Origin: Roseburia faecis
GTDB taxonomy: Bacteria; Bacillota; Clostridia; Lachnospirales; Lachnospiraceae
Length of the DNA stretch: 64,000 nt
Direction: 5' to 3'
Assembly (NCBI RefSeq): GCF_001406815.1
Contig: NZ_CVRR01000005.1
Span: 248,001 to 312,000, forward strand
In this document: piece after piece, positions 51,958-61,376 of the stretch
Layout: the number at the start of each line of letters is the position of its first letter
Numbering within the stretch: the stretch's first letter is position 1
Position numbers and translations under genes: made by a program
Notes under the pieces: model-generated
Told to the model about the DNA's origin: nothing
The model's input: only the letters and a program-made list of their open reading frames with translations
Database searches by the model: none

Positions 51958-53003
51958 CAGTCAATGGTAAGTTCCTGATCCTTCCGGTCATACACACTGC
52001 GATACATCTTTGTATCTATGCTTTCCTTATCCAGAGACCATTTATTTTCTTCTTCCATGGCATCTTCCCGCAGCAGATCCGTTTCAAACCGATACCCTTC
52101 CGTTGTCACAGCCCGCAGATAGATACGCAGTTGTTTCCGCGAAGGGGTTTGTCCTTCCTGTGCCTGCGTCTGTTCTACGTCTTCTTTCTGCTGCTGTGGC
52201 TTCTCATATACCATCCTGCAGGTAACGGTACCGGAACCTGAATCAACGATAGATCCTTCCGAATTCTCCTCCACCGCCTGTTCTGTCGTCACCAGATCCT
52301 TATCGTCCTTTGATGACTCCTGTTTTTCCTCTAGCAGATTCTGCATCAGATCCTGCGTCCAGATTTCCTCTCCATCCAGGGATGCTGCTATTTCAAAACT
52401 TTTAAAATGATACATTGCAACATTATCAAGCGTATAGGTACACTTTCCTTTCAGAGAAAGTTTTCCGTCCTTTAATGCCGGCGTTCCATCTAAAGTTCCC
52501 GATAAAACCTGATCAAATTTTCCGCTGACACCATCAAAGTCTTCCACCACTTCCGTTGTCTTCTTTTTTCCGTTTGCAAGAAGGAACGTGACATTTCCGT
52601 TGAATGTTTTGTTAAGCGGAAGTGTGATATTTCCTTTGAACATGTAACCGTCTGCTTTCAGCGGACATTCCGTTGTTCCGAAATAGATGCTCATCGTTGT
52701 ATTATCGGTATACTCTTTCGGAATCACGGAAACTTCCACCTTATACTCGTGACGGGCAAAATCCATATCCTTTACTTCTATGGAATAATCCTCGACCATA
52801 CTGGCCTCTTCTTCGAGTGTTTTTTCAATGCTTGACTGCATTCCTCCTACATCCGAAAGAATGATGTTGGTCGTATCCTGCAGATAGGCAAGCTGGTTGG
52901 TCAGCTCACTGACTTTGCCATACATCAGAATTCCAAACACCAAAAGCAAAATAAGGATCAGTACAATGAGTATTTTTTTCCAGTTTGCTTTCCATTTTTT
53001 CAT
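51957..53003 (-). CDS. membrane-anchored hypothetical protein
   Basis: A 348-residue protein of unknown family. A basic N-terminus and one TM segment (residues 10-28), then a short coiled coil (about 30-70), and an extracytoplasmic beta-rich part with VEVSVIPKEYTDNTTMSIYFG and FNGNVTFLLANGKKKTTEVVEDFDG (read in parts). A Gln/Glu-rich low-complexity linker (KPQQQKEDVEQTQAQEGQ) separates it from a C-terminal domain. No homology is recognised. It starts 5 bases after the aspS stop and is probably co-transcribed with aspS and hisS. Confidence 0.75.
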   Translation of the reverse strand: MKKWKANWKKILIVLILILLLVFGILMYGKVSELTNQLAYLQDTTNIILSDVGGMQSSIEKTLEEEASMVEDYSIEVKDMDFARHEYKVEVSVIPKEYTDNTTMSIYFGTTECPLKADGYMFKGNITLPLNKTFNGNVTFLLANGKKKTTEVVEDFDGVSGKFDQVLSGTLDGTPALKDGKLSLKGKCTYTLDNVAMYHFKSFEIAASLDGEEIWTQDLMQNLLEEKQESSKDDKDLVTTEQAVEENSEGSIVDSGSGTVTCRMVYEKPQQQKEDVEQTQAQEGQTPSRKQLRIYLRAVTTEGYRFETDLLREDAMEEENKWSLDKESIDTKMYRSVYDRKDQELTID

Positions 53004-53008
53004 AGAAA

Positions 53009-54808
53009 TTATTCTTCGCTATCCTCGCTCTTTACGATCGCAATACCAAGTTCTTCTAACTGTTTCTCATCCACAGAACCCGGTGCCTCAGACATCAGAT
53101 CGGAAGCATCCTTTACCTTCGGGAATGCAATCACGTCACGGATGGAATCTGCATGTACCATGTGCATAATCATACGGTCTACACCGTAAGCCAGTCCTGC
53201 GTGTGGCGGCACACCATAGGAGAATGCATCCAGAAGGAATCCAAACTGCTCATGTGCGCGCTCCTTGGTAAATCCAAGCACCTCAAACATCTTTTCCTGA
53301 ATGTCATCCTGATGAATACGGACAGAACCACCACCAAGTTCGGTACCGTTTAATACGATATCGTATGCCTTTGCGCGGACAGCACCCGGATCGCTGTCGA
53401 TCTTATCCCAGTCCTCTTCCATCGGCATGGTAAATGGATGATGCATTGCCATAAAACGGTTCTCTTCATCGGACCACTCCAGAAGTGGGAATTCTGTTAC
53501 CCACAGGAAATTGTACTTGTTCTCATCGATCAGTCCAAGTTCTTCTCCAAGCTGTAAACGAAGTGCGCCCAGTACGTTCCATACGATCTTATTTTTATCT
53601 GCTGCAAACAAAAGCAGATCGCCCGGCTTGCCGTTCATCTTTGCAACAAGTGCGTTTAACTCGTCTTCTGTCATAAACTTTGCGAAAGAAGACTTGTAAG
53701 TGCCATCTTCGTTAATGCACAGATAAGCAAGTCCCTTGGCACCGCAGCCCTTTGCATGCTCCACCAGCTTGTCAATCTTCTTACGCGGCATATGTCCCTG
53801 TCCCTCGACATTGATACCACGGACAGAACCACCGTTTTCCAGTGCACCGGTAAATACACCGAATCCACAGCCCTTTACGGTCTCGGATACATCGACCAGT
53901 TCCATACCGAAACGGGTATCCGGCTTGTCGGAACCGAAACGATCCATGGCTTCCTGCCACGGCATACGCTGTAGCGGAATCTGCACGTCCACACCGATGG
54001 CTTCCTTAAATACAAATTTTAACAGACGCTCGTTGACATCAATGACATCGTCGATATCAACAAAGGAAAGCTCCATATCTGCCTGTGTAAACTCCGGCTG
54101 ACGGTCTGCACGCAGATCCTCGTCACGGAAGCAGCGGGCGATCTGGAAATACCGGTCATAGCCGGATGCCATCAGAAGCTGCTTGAACAGCTGCGGAGAC
54201 TGTGGCAGTGCATAGAAATTTCCCGGATGCACACGGCTTGGCACAAGATAATCTCTGGCACCTTCCGGTGTAGACTTGCACAGGATCGGAGTCTCGATCT
54301 CTAAAAATCCCTCGTTTGCCATAAACTGACGCATCAGCCCGAGCACACGGCTTTTCAGCATTAAGTTCTTTTGAATGTCCGGTCTGCGCAGATCCAGATA
54401 ACGGTATTTCAGACGAATATCTTCCTTGGTCTGGCTGTTCTCCTCAATTGCAAACGGAGGTGTCTGTGACTCAGATAAAATGCGAAGGCTGGTTGCGATC
54501 ACTTCGATATCTCCAGTCTTTAAGTTTTCATTGACTGCTGCAGAACGCTTCTGTACCGTTCCTTCAACAGCCACTACATATTCACTTCTTAAAGTTCCTG
54601 CCTTTGCAAATCCCTCTGCTCCGACACTCTCCTCATCAAACACGATCTGTAACAGACCACTTCTGTCACGCAGGTCGATAAAAATCAGACTTCCTAAATT
54701 TCTTCTCTTCTGTACCCAGCCCATAACGGTTACTTTTTCACCGATGTTGGCACTGCTTACCTCGGTACATCTGTGGCTTCTGTGTAAGCCTTTCATTGAT
54801 TCTGCCAT
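53009..54808 (-). CDS. aspS: aspartate-tRNA ligase
   Basis: A 599-residue class IIb synthetase, bacterial type: N-terminal OB-fold anticodon domain, catalytic motifs 1-3 (motif 2 FRDEDLRADRQPEFTQADMELSF read in parts; motif 3 GLAYGVDRMIMHM), with the bacterial GAD insertion domain around residues 290-410. It charges tRNA-Asp. Ribosome site aaaggagacaatc. Downstream of hisS by 27 bases, thus an operon. Confidence 0.96.
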   Translation of the reverse strand: MAESMKGLHRSHRCTEVSSANIGEKVTVMGWVQKRRNLGSLIFIDLRDRSGLLQIVFDEESVGAEGFAKAGTLRSEYVVAVEGTVQKRSAAVNENLKTGDIEVIATSLRILSESQTPPFAIEENSQTKEDIRLKYRYLDLRRPDIQKNLMLKSRVLGLMRQFMANEGFLEIETPILCKSTPEGARDYLVPSRVHPGNFYALPQSPQLFKQLLMASGYDRYFQIARCFRDEDLRADRQPEFTQADMELSFVDIDDVIDVNERLLKFVFKEAIGVDVQIPLQRMPWQEAMDRFGSDKPDTRFGMELVDVSETVKGCGFGVFTGALENGGSVRGINVEGQGHMPRKKIDKLVEHAKGCGAKGLAYLCINEDGTYKSSFAKFMTEDELNALVAKMNGKPGDLLLFAADKNKIVWNVLGALRLQLGEELGLIDENKYNFLWVTEFPLLEWSDEENRFMAMHHPFTMPMEEDWDKIDSDPGAVRAKAYDIVLNGTELGGGSVRIHQDDIQEKMFEVLGFTKERAHEQFGFLLDAFSYGVPPHAGLAYGVDRMIMHMVHADSIRDVIAFPKVKDASDLMSEAPGSVDEKQLEELGIAIVKSEDSEE

Positions 54809-54835
54809 GATTGTCTCCTTTATACTCTCCTTATT

Positions 54836-56095
54836 CTATTTGTTAAAAAACTCCTCAAATTCTTCGTATCCTTCTTTGGAAAGCTGCTCTTTCTGGAATT
54901 TCTTGTTCTTGTTCATGCGGACAACCAATACCTGCTGTCCGTTCTCGCGGGCTTCTTTTGCCTGTTTCATCACATCCACAAGTTTCTCTGCCGGATACTT
55001 CTTTTCTACTAAGTAAGCAACTCTCTTCGGACGCTCCGGAATTTTGAACCCGCTCTCCATCAGAAGCAGGATAATACGCTCAAATCCGATGGAAAAACCA
55101 CATGCCGGCACATCGTTGCCTGTGAATTTTCCAATCATCTTGTCGTATCTTCCACCGCCGCCGCAGGCTGCACCAAGCTCCGGCATTGCGATCTCAAAAA
55201 TAGTTCCGGTATAATAGCTCATGCCGCGCACGAGTGTTGGATCAAAGACCAGTGTGAACTCTGCATTCTTTGTCGCATTGACTGCCGTTGCGATCTCTGT
55301 CAGACTGTCTGCCACTTCCTGATCCAGGAAATCACCCAGCTTGTCCTTCAAGAATGCCACACCTTCCGCAACATCCTTGCGGTCTTTTAATAACTCAAAC
55401 AGCTCTAAGTATTTGTCAATCGACTCTTTTGCATAGCCCTCTTCCTCGAGTTCTGCTGCCACACCTTCGAGACCGATCTTGTCCATCTTATCGAGGGTGA
55501 TGAAAATGCTGTCATAATCCTTCTCTTCAAATCCGCTGTATGCTGCCATTGCCTTTAAAATCCGGCGCTCATTGATGCGGATCTCAAAATTCTTAAATCC
55601 GAGTCTGCCGATGGTGGTGGTTGTCGCAGTGATCAGCTCAATCTCTGCAAGATTACTCGGCTCACCTAAAATATCAATATCGCACTGGGTAAACTGACGG
55701 TAACGTCCACGCTGCGGACGGTCGGCTCTCCACACGCTTCCGATCTGCAGTGCCTTAAACGGTGTCGGCAGATCATTGGCATGGTTTGCATAGAAACGGG
55801 AAAGCGGAACGGTCAGATCGTAACGCATACCGAAATCGACCACATCCGCCTCTTCCTTTGCGGTCTCGAGATTTAACTTCTCGCCACGCTTTAATACTTT
55901 AAAGATCAATTTCTCGTTCTCGCCGCCCTGCTTGTTGGAAAGGTTTGCAATATTTTCCATGCATGGGGTTTCAATCGGCGTAAATCCAAAGCTGCGGTAG
56001 GTATCTTTGATCACGCTCGTCACATAATCACGGATTTCCATCTCTGCAGGTAATATATCTTTCATGCCGTTGACCGGCTTTTTGCTCAGTGCCAT
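54836..56095 (-). CDS. hisS: histidine-tRNA ligase
   Basis: A 419-residue class IIa synthetase. Motif 1 MKDILPAE..., motif 2 FRQFTQCDIDILG (as RYRQFTQCDIDILG), histidine motifs LVRGMSYYTG and GGGRYDKMIGKF, and the C-terminal anticodon domain. The start is ATG 56095, with ggaggaaatcaa upstream and within the expected distance of the promoter at 56134; the longer frame to 56131 overlaps the -10. Confidence 0.96.
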   Translation of the reverse strand: MALSKKPVNGMKDILPAEMEIRDYVTSVIKDTYRSFGFTPIETPCMENIANLSNKQGGENEKLIFKVLKRGEKLNLETAKEEADVVDFGMRYDLTVPLSRFYANHANDLPTPFKALQIGSVWRADRPQRGRYRQFTQCDIDILGEPSNLAEIELITATTTTIGRLGFKNFEIRINERRILKAMAAYSGFEEKDYDSIFITLDKMDKIGLEGVAAELEEEGYAKESIDKYLELFELLKDRKDVAEGVAFLKDKLGDFLDQEVADSLTEIATAVNATKNAEFTLVFDPTLVRGMSYYTGTIFEIAMPELGAACGGGGRYDKMIGKFTGNDVPACGFSIGFERIILLLMESGFKIPERPKRVAYLVEKKYPAEKLVDVMKQAKEARENGQQVLVVRMNKNKKFQKEQLSKEGYEEFEEFFNK

Positions 56096-56133
56096 TTGAT
56101 TTCCTCCATTTTTTCTCTTTTTATCCAGCATTT

Positions 56134-56162
56134 ATTATACGTTTCGGGACCTGATACGTCAA
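56134..56162 (-). promoter_or_regulatory. consensus promoter of hisS-aspS
   Basis: On the minus strand TTGACG (56157-56162), 17-base spacer, TATAAT (56134-56139), 39 bases before the chosen hisS start. I see no T-box leader between it and the gene; the leader is too short. Confidence 0.88.
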
Positions 56163-56306
56163 GGATTGTTGCAAAATGCTTTTTCAATCAGACAACTGTG
56201 TGTTACAAGTTTACCTCTGAACAGTAACAGATCGTCCAAGAAAATGTCCGCACCCTCCCGTCACGAAATTGATCTGTTTCATCAGTTACTTTCTGATTAT
56301 ATTTTA

Positions 56307-56343
56307 AGGCAGATGTGAATGTTTCCATTTCACATCTGCCTTA
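56307..56343 (-). terminator. hairpin downstream of the C_GCAxxG gene
   Basis: Perfect 14-bp stem aaggcagatgtgaa / ttcacatctgcctt with a 9-base loop; minus-strand downstream end TTAAAATATAA. Probable terminator of the gene with stop at 56361. Confidence 0.7.
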
Positions 56344-56360
56344 ATGCTGTTAATACCCAT

Positions 56361-56744
56361 TTATTTTAATTCATCTTCCAGCAATACTGCTGCGTCCTTT
56401 ACACAGTCAATGCATTCTCTCCTGACAACCCCATCTGCAATACCTTTGAGTTCTTTACAGATAACGGTACCATTTTGTTCTTTGAATCTGCTGATGATTC
56501 GTCTTGCACTCTGCATTGTTTTCTGCGGATTTTTATTGATCATACCCAATACATTTACTGCTCCGATGATTGCTCCGCATGTTGCTTCCATACTGCCACC
56601 CATGCCTACTGCAAATCCCTGTGTAAGATTTTTGACTGTTTCTTCATCCAACCCTGCCTGTTCGCAATACGTACATGCCACAGCCTGCGCACAGTTATAA
56701 CCACACATTTTTCTTTGAACTGCCTCTTTTACTTTTGATTCCAT
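56361..56744 (-). CDS. C_GCAxxG_C_C family protein
   Basis: A 127-residue protein of the C_GCAxxG_C_C family, defined by a redox/metal-like Cys pattern. Present are GYNCAQAV, the core GGSMEATCGAIIGAVNVLG, a Cys in VICKELKG and the last pair CIDCV. The conserved Cys suggest a metal or Fe-S site; function is unknown, though the family is common in anaerobes near transporters and redox proteins. Good ribosome site (gaaaaggaaaga). Confidence 0.9.
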   Translation of the reverse strand: MESKVKEAVQRKMCGYNCAQAVACTYCEQAGLDEETVKNLTQGFAVGMGGSMEATCGAIIGAVNVLGMINKNPQKTMQSARRIISRFKEQNGTVICKELKGIADGVVRRECIDCVKDAAVLLEDELK

Positions 56745-56792
56745 CTTTTTCTTTCCTTTTCTTTTTGTAATTAGGAAGGGGATTTCATCCAG

Positions 56793-58307
56793 CTATTTTT
56801 CTGAGAACAACTGCTGCTTGCGCGCAATCATCTCATCAATCCTCTTCATATACAGCCCGACATCTTTGACATTCTCACACCGCTCGATCCGGTATGTGCC
56901 ATCCGCATTCGGCTGCGGCCATACCCGTTTGGTAGATGCCCCTGCGCCACAGGCAACGATTGTCTGGCGTTCCTCCATGATTAACACGTTATACACCCCT
57001 GCCTTGCCCGGCTTGGCATATCCCACGTTTTCCATATTTCCCGCCATTCCTTTCTGACGGTACAGATAATACGGAGAGAGTCCCATCTGATGGCAGTATT
57101 CGGCACACAGATCCATGTGCTCCTGCGTATTGACCATCATCATGCTCTCATAGCGATCCTTGAAAATGTTTAACCGCGCCGCACGCTTGATGGCAAGTGA
57201 ATGGATCGTGATATTATCCGGATCGAGTTCTTTTAAAATCTCCATCGTATTTCGCACATCCGAAAGATCCTCTTCCGGAAGCCCCATAATCAGATCCATG
57301 TTGATATTGTCAAATCCCAGTTTTCTTGCCATGCGAAAACTTTCTATCGTCTGTTCGACCGTATGATGACGTCCGATCAGATCGAGCGTTTTCTGCTTCA
57401 TTGTCTGCGGATTGATGGATATACGGCTGATGCCATTCTTTCGCAGCACCAGAAGTTTTTCTTCCGTGATGGAATCCGGTCGTCCTGCTTCCACCGTAAA
57501 TTCCAGACAATCTCCCAGATCAAAACTGCACCTGATCTTGCGGATCAGACGATCCAGCTGGTATGGCTCAAGTGTGGTCGGTGTCCCTCCCCCGATATAG
57601 ATCGAGTTCAGTTTGCGATGATAATTCTTTGCGGCAACATAATCCAGTTCCTTTTCCAGTGCGTCCAGATATGCGTCAACCTGTGTTTTCCAGGCAGTCA
57701 GCGGATAGGAAGTAAACGAGCAGTACAGACAGGTGCTCGGGCAAAACGGTATGCCGATATACAGACTGTATCCATTCTTATAATCCAGCCGGGAAAGCAA
57801 TGCCCGCTCACGCTCTGCAATGGCAATCGACAGATTGATTTTCTCATCGGATGCCAGATAGGTCTGTTTCATATAGGAAGCAATCTCTTCTTTTGTTTTT
57901 CCCGCATCAAGCATCTGCATCGGAATCTTCGTCGGACGGATACCGGTCAGTGTACCCCATGGCAGCGGCTGTCCCGTCTCTTCCTCCAGCAGGCGGTACA
58001 GATGTTCCTTCAATGCATTCTTTGTCTCTGTACGATTGGAAAAATCCACCGCAAAGGTGCGCCGCGCCGGACCATCCGGCGCGTCATCCCAGGCGATGGA
58101 AATTCTGTCATCCGCATAATCAATCAAAAAATGGGAACTCCCCGCTTCTTCCTGCTCCACAGAATGATTGGTACACGCCACATTTTTTTCGTCCGCATGC
58201 GCTTCTTTCGTATAGTAAAGCTCCACATCTTCTTTCGGGAAAAACGCTTTGATCAGCGAATGGATATCATATTCAAATTCTGTTCTGTTTAATGTTACGG
58301 TAATCAT
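56793..58307 (-). CDS. hemZ: coproporphyrinogen dehydrogenase HemZ (radical SAM)
   Basis: A 504-residue radical-SAM protein. The N-terminal 160 residues are a HemZ-specific extension; the radical-SAM core holds the CxxxCxxC motif in CPSTCLYCSFTSYP and GGGTPTTL, followed by INPQTMKQKTLDLIGR and GLPEEDL. It is the HemN relative HemZ, which in Bacillus acts in oxygen-independent coproporphyrinogen III oxidation. Its ATG overlaps the stop of the metallo-beta-lactamase gene (ATGA). Confidence 0.92.
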   Translation of the reverse strand: MITVTLNRTEFEYDIHSLIKAFFPKEDVELYYTKEAHADEKNVACTNHSVEQEEAGSSHFLIDYADDRISIAWDDAPDGPARRTFAVDFSNRTETKNALKEHLYRLLEEETGQPLPWGTLTGIRPTKIPMQMLDAGKTKEEIASYMKQTYLASDEKINLSIAIAERERALLSRLDYKNGYSLYIGIPFCPSTCLYCSFTSYPLTAWKTQVDAYLDALEKELDYVAAKNYHRKLNSIYIGGGTPTTLEPYQLDRLIRKIRCSFDLGDCLEFTVEAGRPDSITEEKLLVLRKNGISRISINPQTMKQKTLDLIGRHHTVEQTIESFRMARKLGFDNINMDLIMGLPEEDLSDVRNTMEILKELDPDNITIHSLAIKRAARLNIFKDRYESMMMVNTQEHMDLCAEYCHQMGLSPYYLYRQKGMAGNMENVGYAKPGKAGVYNVLIMEERQTIVACGAGASTKRVWPQPNADGTYRIERCENVKDVGLYMKRIDEMIARKQQLFSEK

Positions 58308-58933
58308 AAGTATGGATTGTACATCCTCTCGTTTTCAATGGTCGTTACATCGTTGTGTCCCGGATAAACGGTCGTGCGGTCTGGCAGTGTCATCAGCTTC
58401 TCCCTGATGGAACGAACGATATCTGACATGCTTCCGCCCGGAAAATCGGTACGTCCTACCGATGTGCAAAACAGTGTATCTCCGGAAAATACCACATTTT
58501 CGTATGGGAAATAGTAACAGCATCCCCCCGGTGTATGTCCCGGTGTGTGCAGTACCCGGATATGAAATCCTGCCAGATCCAGTTCCTGCTCATCCTTTAA
58601 ATATATGTCCGCATGGAACACGTGGTGTTCCCCTGTCATGTGGCATAAATTCATCTCTTCATTTTCCAGCGTTTCTTTTTCCGTCTCATAGGCATAAACC
58701 GGAATCGAAAATTCTTTTGCCAGATCTGCTGCTCCGGTTGCATGATCAAAATGTCCATGTGTCAGCAGAATTGCCACCGGTGTACATCCTTCCTGACGCA
58801 CACGCTCCGCCAGCTGCTTGGGACTGTAGCCCGGATCAATAATGATCAGTTCTTTTGTCTCATCATTGATTGCAAAATAGCAGTTGGTCTGTACCGGTCC
58901 TACCACATAGTGATTTATTTTTAATTTTGCCAT
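58304..58933 (-). CDS. MBL-fold metallo-hydrolase (glyoxalase II-like)
   Basis: A 209-residue zinc hydrolase. The HxHxDH motif is LTHGHFDHATG; the other metal ligands are His in LHTPGHTPGG, Asp in VFSGDTLF and the C-terminal YPGHNDVT. It is close to hydroxyacylglutathione hydrolase-like (YcbL) proteins, though substrate is open. Ribosome site acaggaggaagag. Upstream of hemZ, overlapping it. Confidence 0.92.
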   Translation of the reverse strand: MAKLKINHYVVGPVQTNCYFAINDETKELIIIDPGYSPKQLAERVRQEGCTPVAILLTHGHFDHATGAADLAKEFSIPVYAYETEKETLENEEMNLCHMTGEHHVFHADIYLKDEQELDLAGFHIRVLHTPGHTPGGCCYYFPYENVVFSGDTLFCTSVGRTDFPGGSMSDIVRSIREKLMTLPDRTTVYPGHNDVTTIENERMYNPYL

Positions 58934-58957
58934 TCTCTTCCTCCTGTCGGCGCAACC

Positions 58958-61297
58958 TTAGCCGGTCGTCCGCTCCACATCCATCACGCTCTCAATCTGT
59001 CGGATCTTTTCCACAATTTTTGTGATCTGTCCCCTGCCTTTTGTCTGGAAGGCCACATCAATTGTTGCGATCCCCTGCTTGCTGGTCTTCGAGTGAATCC
59101 CGGAAATATTGATCTCCGCCTCTGTAAATACTTTGGTAATATCCACAAGAAGTCCGGAACGGTCGTGACAGAAAATCTTGATTTCCGTATGATACTCGCC
59201 AAACTGTTCTTTGTCTGCACCCTCCTGCCACTCAGCTTCAATCAGGCGCACACGCTCCATATCGGACAAATGCAGAATATTGACACAGTCGGTACGGTGG
59301 ATCGACACACCACGTCCGCGGGTGACAAATCCCACAATCTCATCTCCCGGAACCGGGCTGCAGCACTTACTGAAATGCACAGCCACATCATAAAGTCCCT
59401 TGACCACAATTCCGCTCTTGGAATGCTTTGGCATATCCTCCTGCTTATTCTCCCCAACAGCCGCAAGCACTTCCTGATCTGTCAGCGTAATCGGATGATC
59501 CTTGCGGTATTCATCGTACATACGGTTTACAATCTGGCTTTCTTTCAATCCTCCGTGTCCTACGGTTGCCAGACAGGAATTCCAGTCATGGAACCCGTAT
59601 TTGCGGATAATCTTTCCCTGATATTCCGGCTTATTGATTTCTCCGAAATTGATTCCCTTTGCCTTGGCATAATTGTTAATCAGTTCCTTGCCGTGCAGAA
59701 TATTTTCTTCTTTTAATTCGCTGCGGAACCACTGATTGATCTTGTTCTTGGCCTGTGTGCTCTTGACAATGGAAAGCCAGTCACGGCTCGGTCCCTTGGA
59801 GTTCTGGGAAGTGATGACCTCAATCCGGTCTCCGTTCTGGATCACATAGTCAATCGGCACCAGCTTGCCATTGACTTTGGCACCTACCATCTTATTTCCC
59901 ACAGCAGAGTGAATGCTGTACGCAAAATCAATCGGTGTGGAACCGTTTGGCAGGTTCTTTACATCTCCGGACGGGGTAAAACAGAATACCGTATCGGAAA
60001 ACAGATCCAGATCACTCTTTAAAAGTGTCATAAACTCTTTATTATCCGACATGTCACGCTGCCACTCAAGGATCTGACGCAGCCAGCTTAATTTTTCTTC
60101 TTCGGTTACGGTCGTGGAAGTGGTTACCCCATTGTTCACTTCCTTGTATTTCCAGTGCGCCGCAATACCGTATTCTGCGGTACGGTGCATCTCAAACGTA
60201 CGGATCTGAATCTCAAACGGCTGTCCGCTCGGTCCGATCAGTGTCGTATGCAAAGACTGATACATATTCGGTTTTGGCATGGCAATATAGTCTTTGAAAC
60301 GGCCCGGAATCGGTTTATATTTTTCGTGCATGATACCCAGAGCCGCATAGCAGTCTTTTACGGTATCCACAATGATACGGATGGCAAACAGATCATAAAT
60401 CTGATCAATGGTCTTGTTCTGGTTCACCATCTTTTTATAAATGGAGAAAAAATGCTTGGCACGTCCGGAAATCTCCGCTTTGATGCCAGCCTCTTCAATT
60501 TCCCTGCGCACATCGACAACCAGTCCCTGTACATAGGCATCCCGCACATTTTTGCGCAGTGCAACCTTTTCCACCAGATCATAGTAAGCCTCCGGCTCCA
60601 GATATTTAAGAGAAAGATCTTCCAGTTCAATCTTGATCTTGCTGATACCAAGACGCTGCGCGATCGGGCAGTAAATCTCCTGTGTCTCACGGGCGATCCG
60701 CTGCTGTGCCTCCTTGGACTGGTATTTTAAGGTACGCATATTGTGCAGACGATCCGCCAGTTTGATCATAATGACACGGATATCTTTCGCCATCGCAAGA
60801 AACATCTTACGCAGATTCTCCGCCTGCATCTCCAACCGGTCTGCATTCTTGTCCTTCGGATTTTTAATATTATCCGTCAGATGCAGATGCTGCAGCTTGG
60901 TTACACCATCCACGAGAAGAAGGACTTCATCCCCGAATTCCTCCCGCATCTGTTCTTCGGTCATCACGGTATCTTCCAGCACATCATGCAACAGACCCGC
61001 AGCAATGGTTTCCTTGTCCAGTTCCAGCTCTGCCAGAATGATTGCCACACAGAGCGGATGGATAATATATGCCTCTCCGGATTTACGCACCTGTCCTTTG
61101 TGCGCCTCAAAAGCGACATGATATGCCTTTTCAATTAATGTGATATCCGTGGAGGGATGGTATTTCCGGATACTTGCAATCAGTTCGTCATACAAGTCCT
61201 CCGGCTTGGAAAATTCCTGAATTGGTTTAATGTTGTCGGAACCCGAATGATACTCGCGCTCAATTCGTTCCAGTTCTTCTGTAGAAATATCTGCCAT
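58958..61297 (-). CDS. relA: bifunctional (p)ppGpp synthetase/hydrolase RelA/SpoT family
   Basis: About 779 residues. Order: HD hydrolase (HKGQVRKSGEAYIIHP, AAGLLHDVLEDT), synthetase domain (RIIVDTVKDCYAALG..., the GxxYxSLHT segment MPKPNMYQSLHTTLIG), TGS domain (VFCFTPSGDVKNLPNGSTPIDFAY read in parts), a CC/Zn-finger-like helical part with the CCSPVPGD box, and a C-terminal ACT domain. It makes and degrades the alarmone of the stringent response. ATG 61297 has aggtgaacgc upstream; promoter at 61339. Confidence 0.95.
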   Translation of the reverse strand: MADISTEELERIEREYHSGSDNIKPIQEFSKPEDLYDELIASIRKYHPSTDITLIEKAYHVAFEAHKGQVRKSGEAYIIHPLCVAIILAELELDKETIAAGLLHDVLEDTVMTEEQMREEFGDEVLLLVDGVTKLQHLHLTDNIKNPKDKNADRLEMQAENLRKMFLAMAKDIRVIMIKLADRLHNMRTLKYQSKEAQQRIARETQEIYCPIAQRLGISKIKIELEDLSLKYLEPEAYYDLVEKVALRKNVRDAYVQGLVVDVRREIEEAGIKAEISGRAKHFFSIYKKMVNQNKTIDQIYDLFAIRIIVDTVKDCYAALGIMHEKYKPIPGRFKDYIAMPKPNMYQSLHTTLIGPSGQPFEIQIRTFEMHRTAEYGIAAHWKYKEVNNGVTTSTTVTEEEKLSWLRQILEWQRDMSDNKEFMTLLKSDLDLFSDTVFCFTPSGDVKNLPNGSTPIDFAYSIHSAVGNKMVGAKVNGKLVPIDYVIQNGDRIEVITSQNSKGPSRDWLSIVKSTQAKNKINQWFRSELKEENILHGKELINNYAKAKGINFGEINKPEYQGKIIRKYGFHDWNSCLATVGHGGLKESQIVNRMYDEYRKDHPITLTDQEVLAAVGENKQEDMPKHSKSGIVVKGLYDVAVHFSKCCSPVPGDEIVGFVTRGRGVSIHRTDCVNILHLSDMERVRLIEAEWQEGADKEQFGEYHTEIKIFCHDRSGLLVDITKVFTEAEINISGIHSKTSKQGIATIDVAFQTKGRGQITKIVEKIRQIESVMDVERTTG

Positions 61298-61338
61298 GCG
61301 TTCACCTACTTTTTCCATATGCCATAATATAATAGATT

Positions 61339-61367
61339 ATTATAATTTATAATTTTTCATATTGCAA
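61339..61367 (-). promoter_or_regulatory. promoter of relA
   Basis: On the minus strand TTGCAA (61362-61367), 17-base spacer, perfect TATAAT (61339-61344), 42 bases before the ATG. Confidence 0.75.
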
Positions 61368-61376
61368 TGGTTTCCC

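Noticed and set aside
56096-56306. possible T-box leader for hisS-aspS
   Set aside because: The promoter lies only 39 bases from hisS, leaving no room for a T-box; the region further upstream has only short inverted repeats (such as aacagatc / gatctgtt) and no T-box core.
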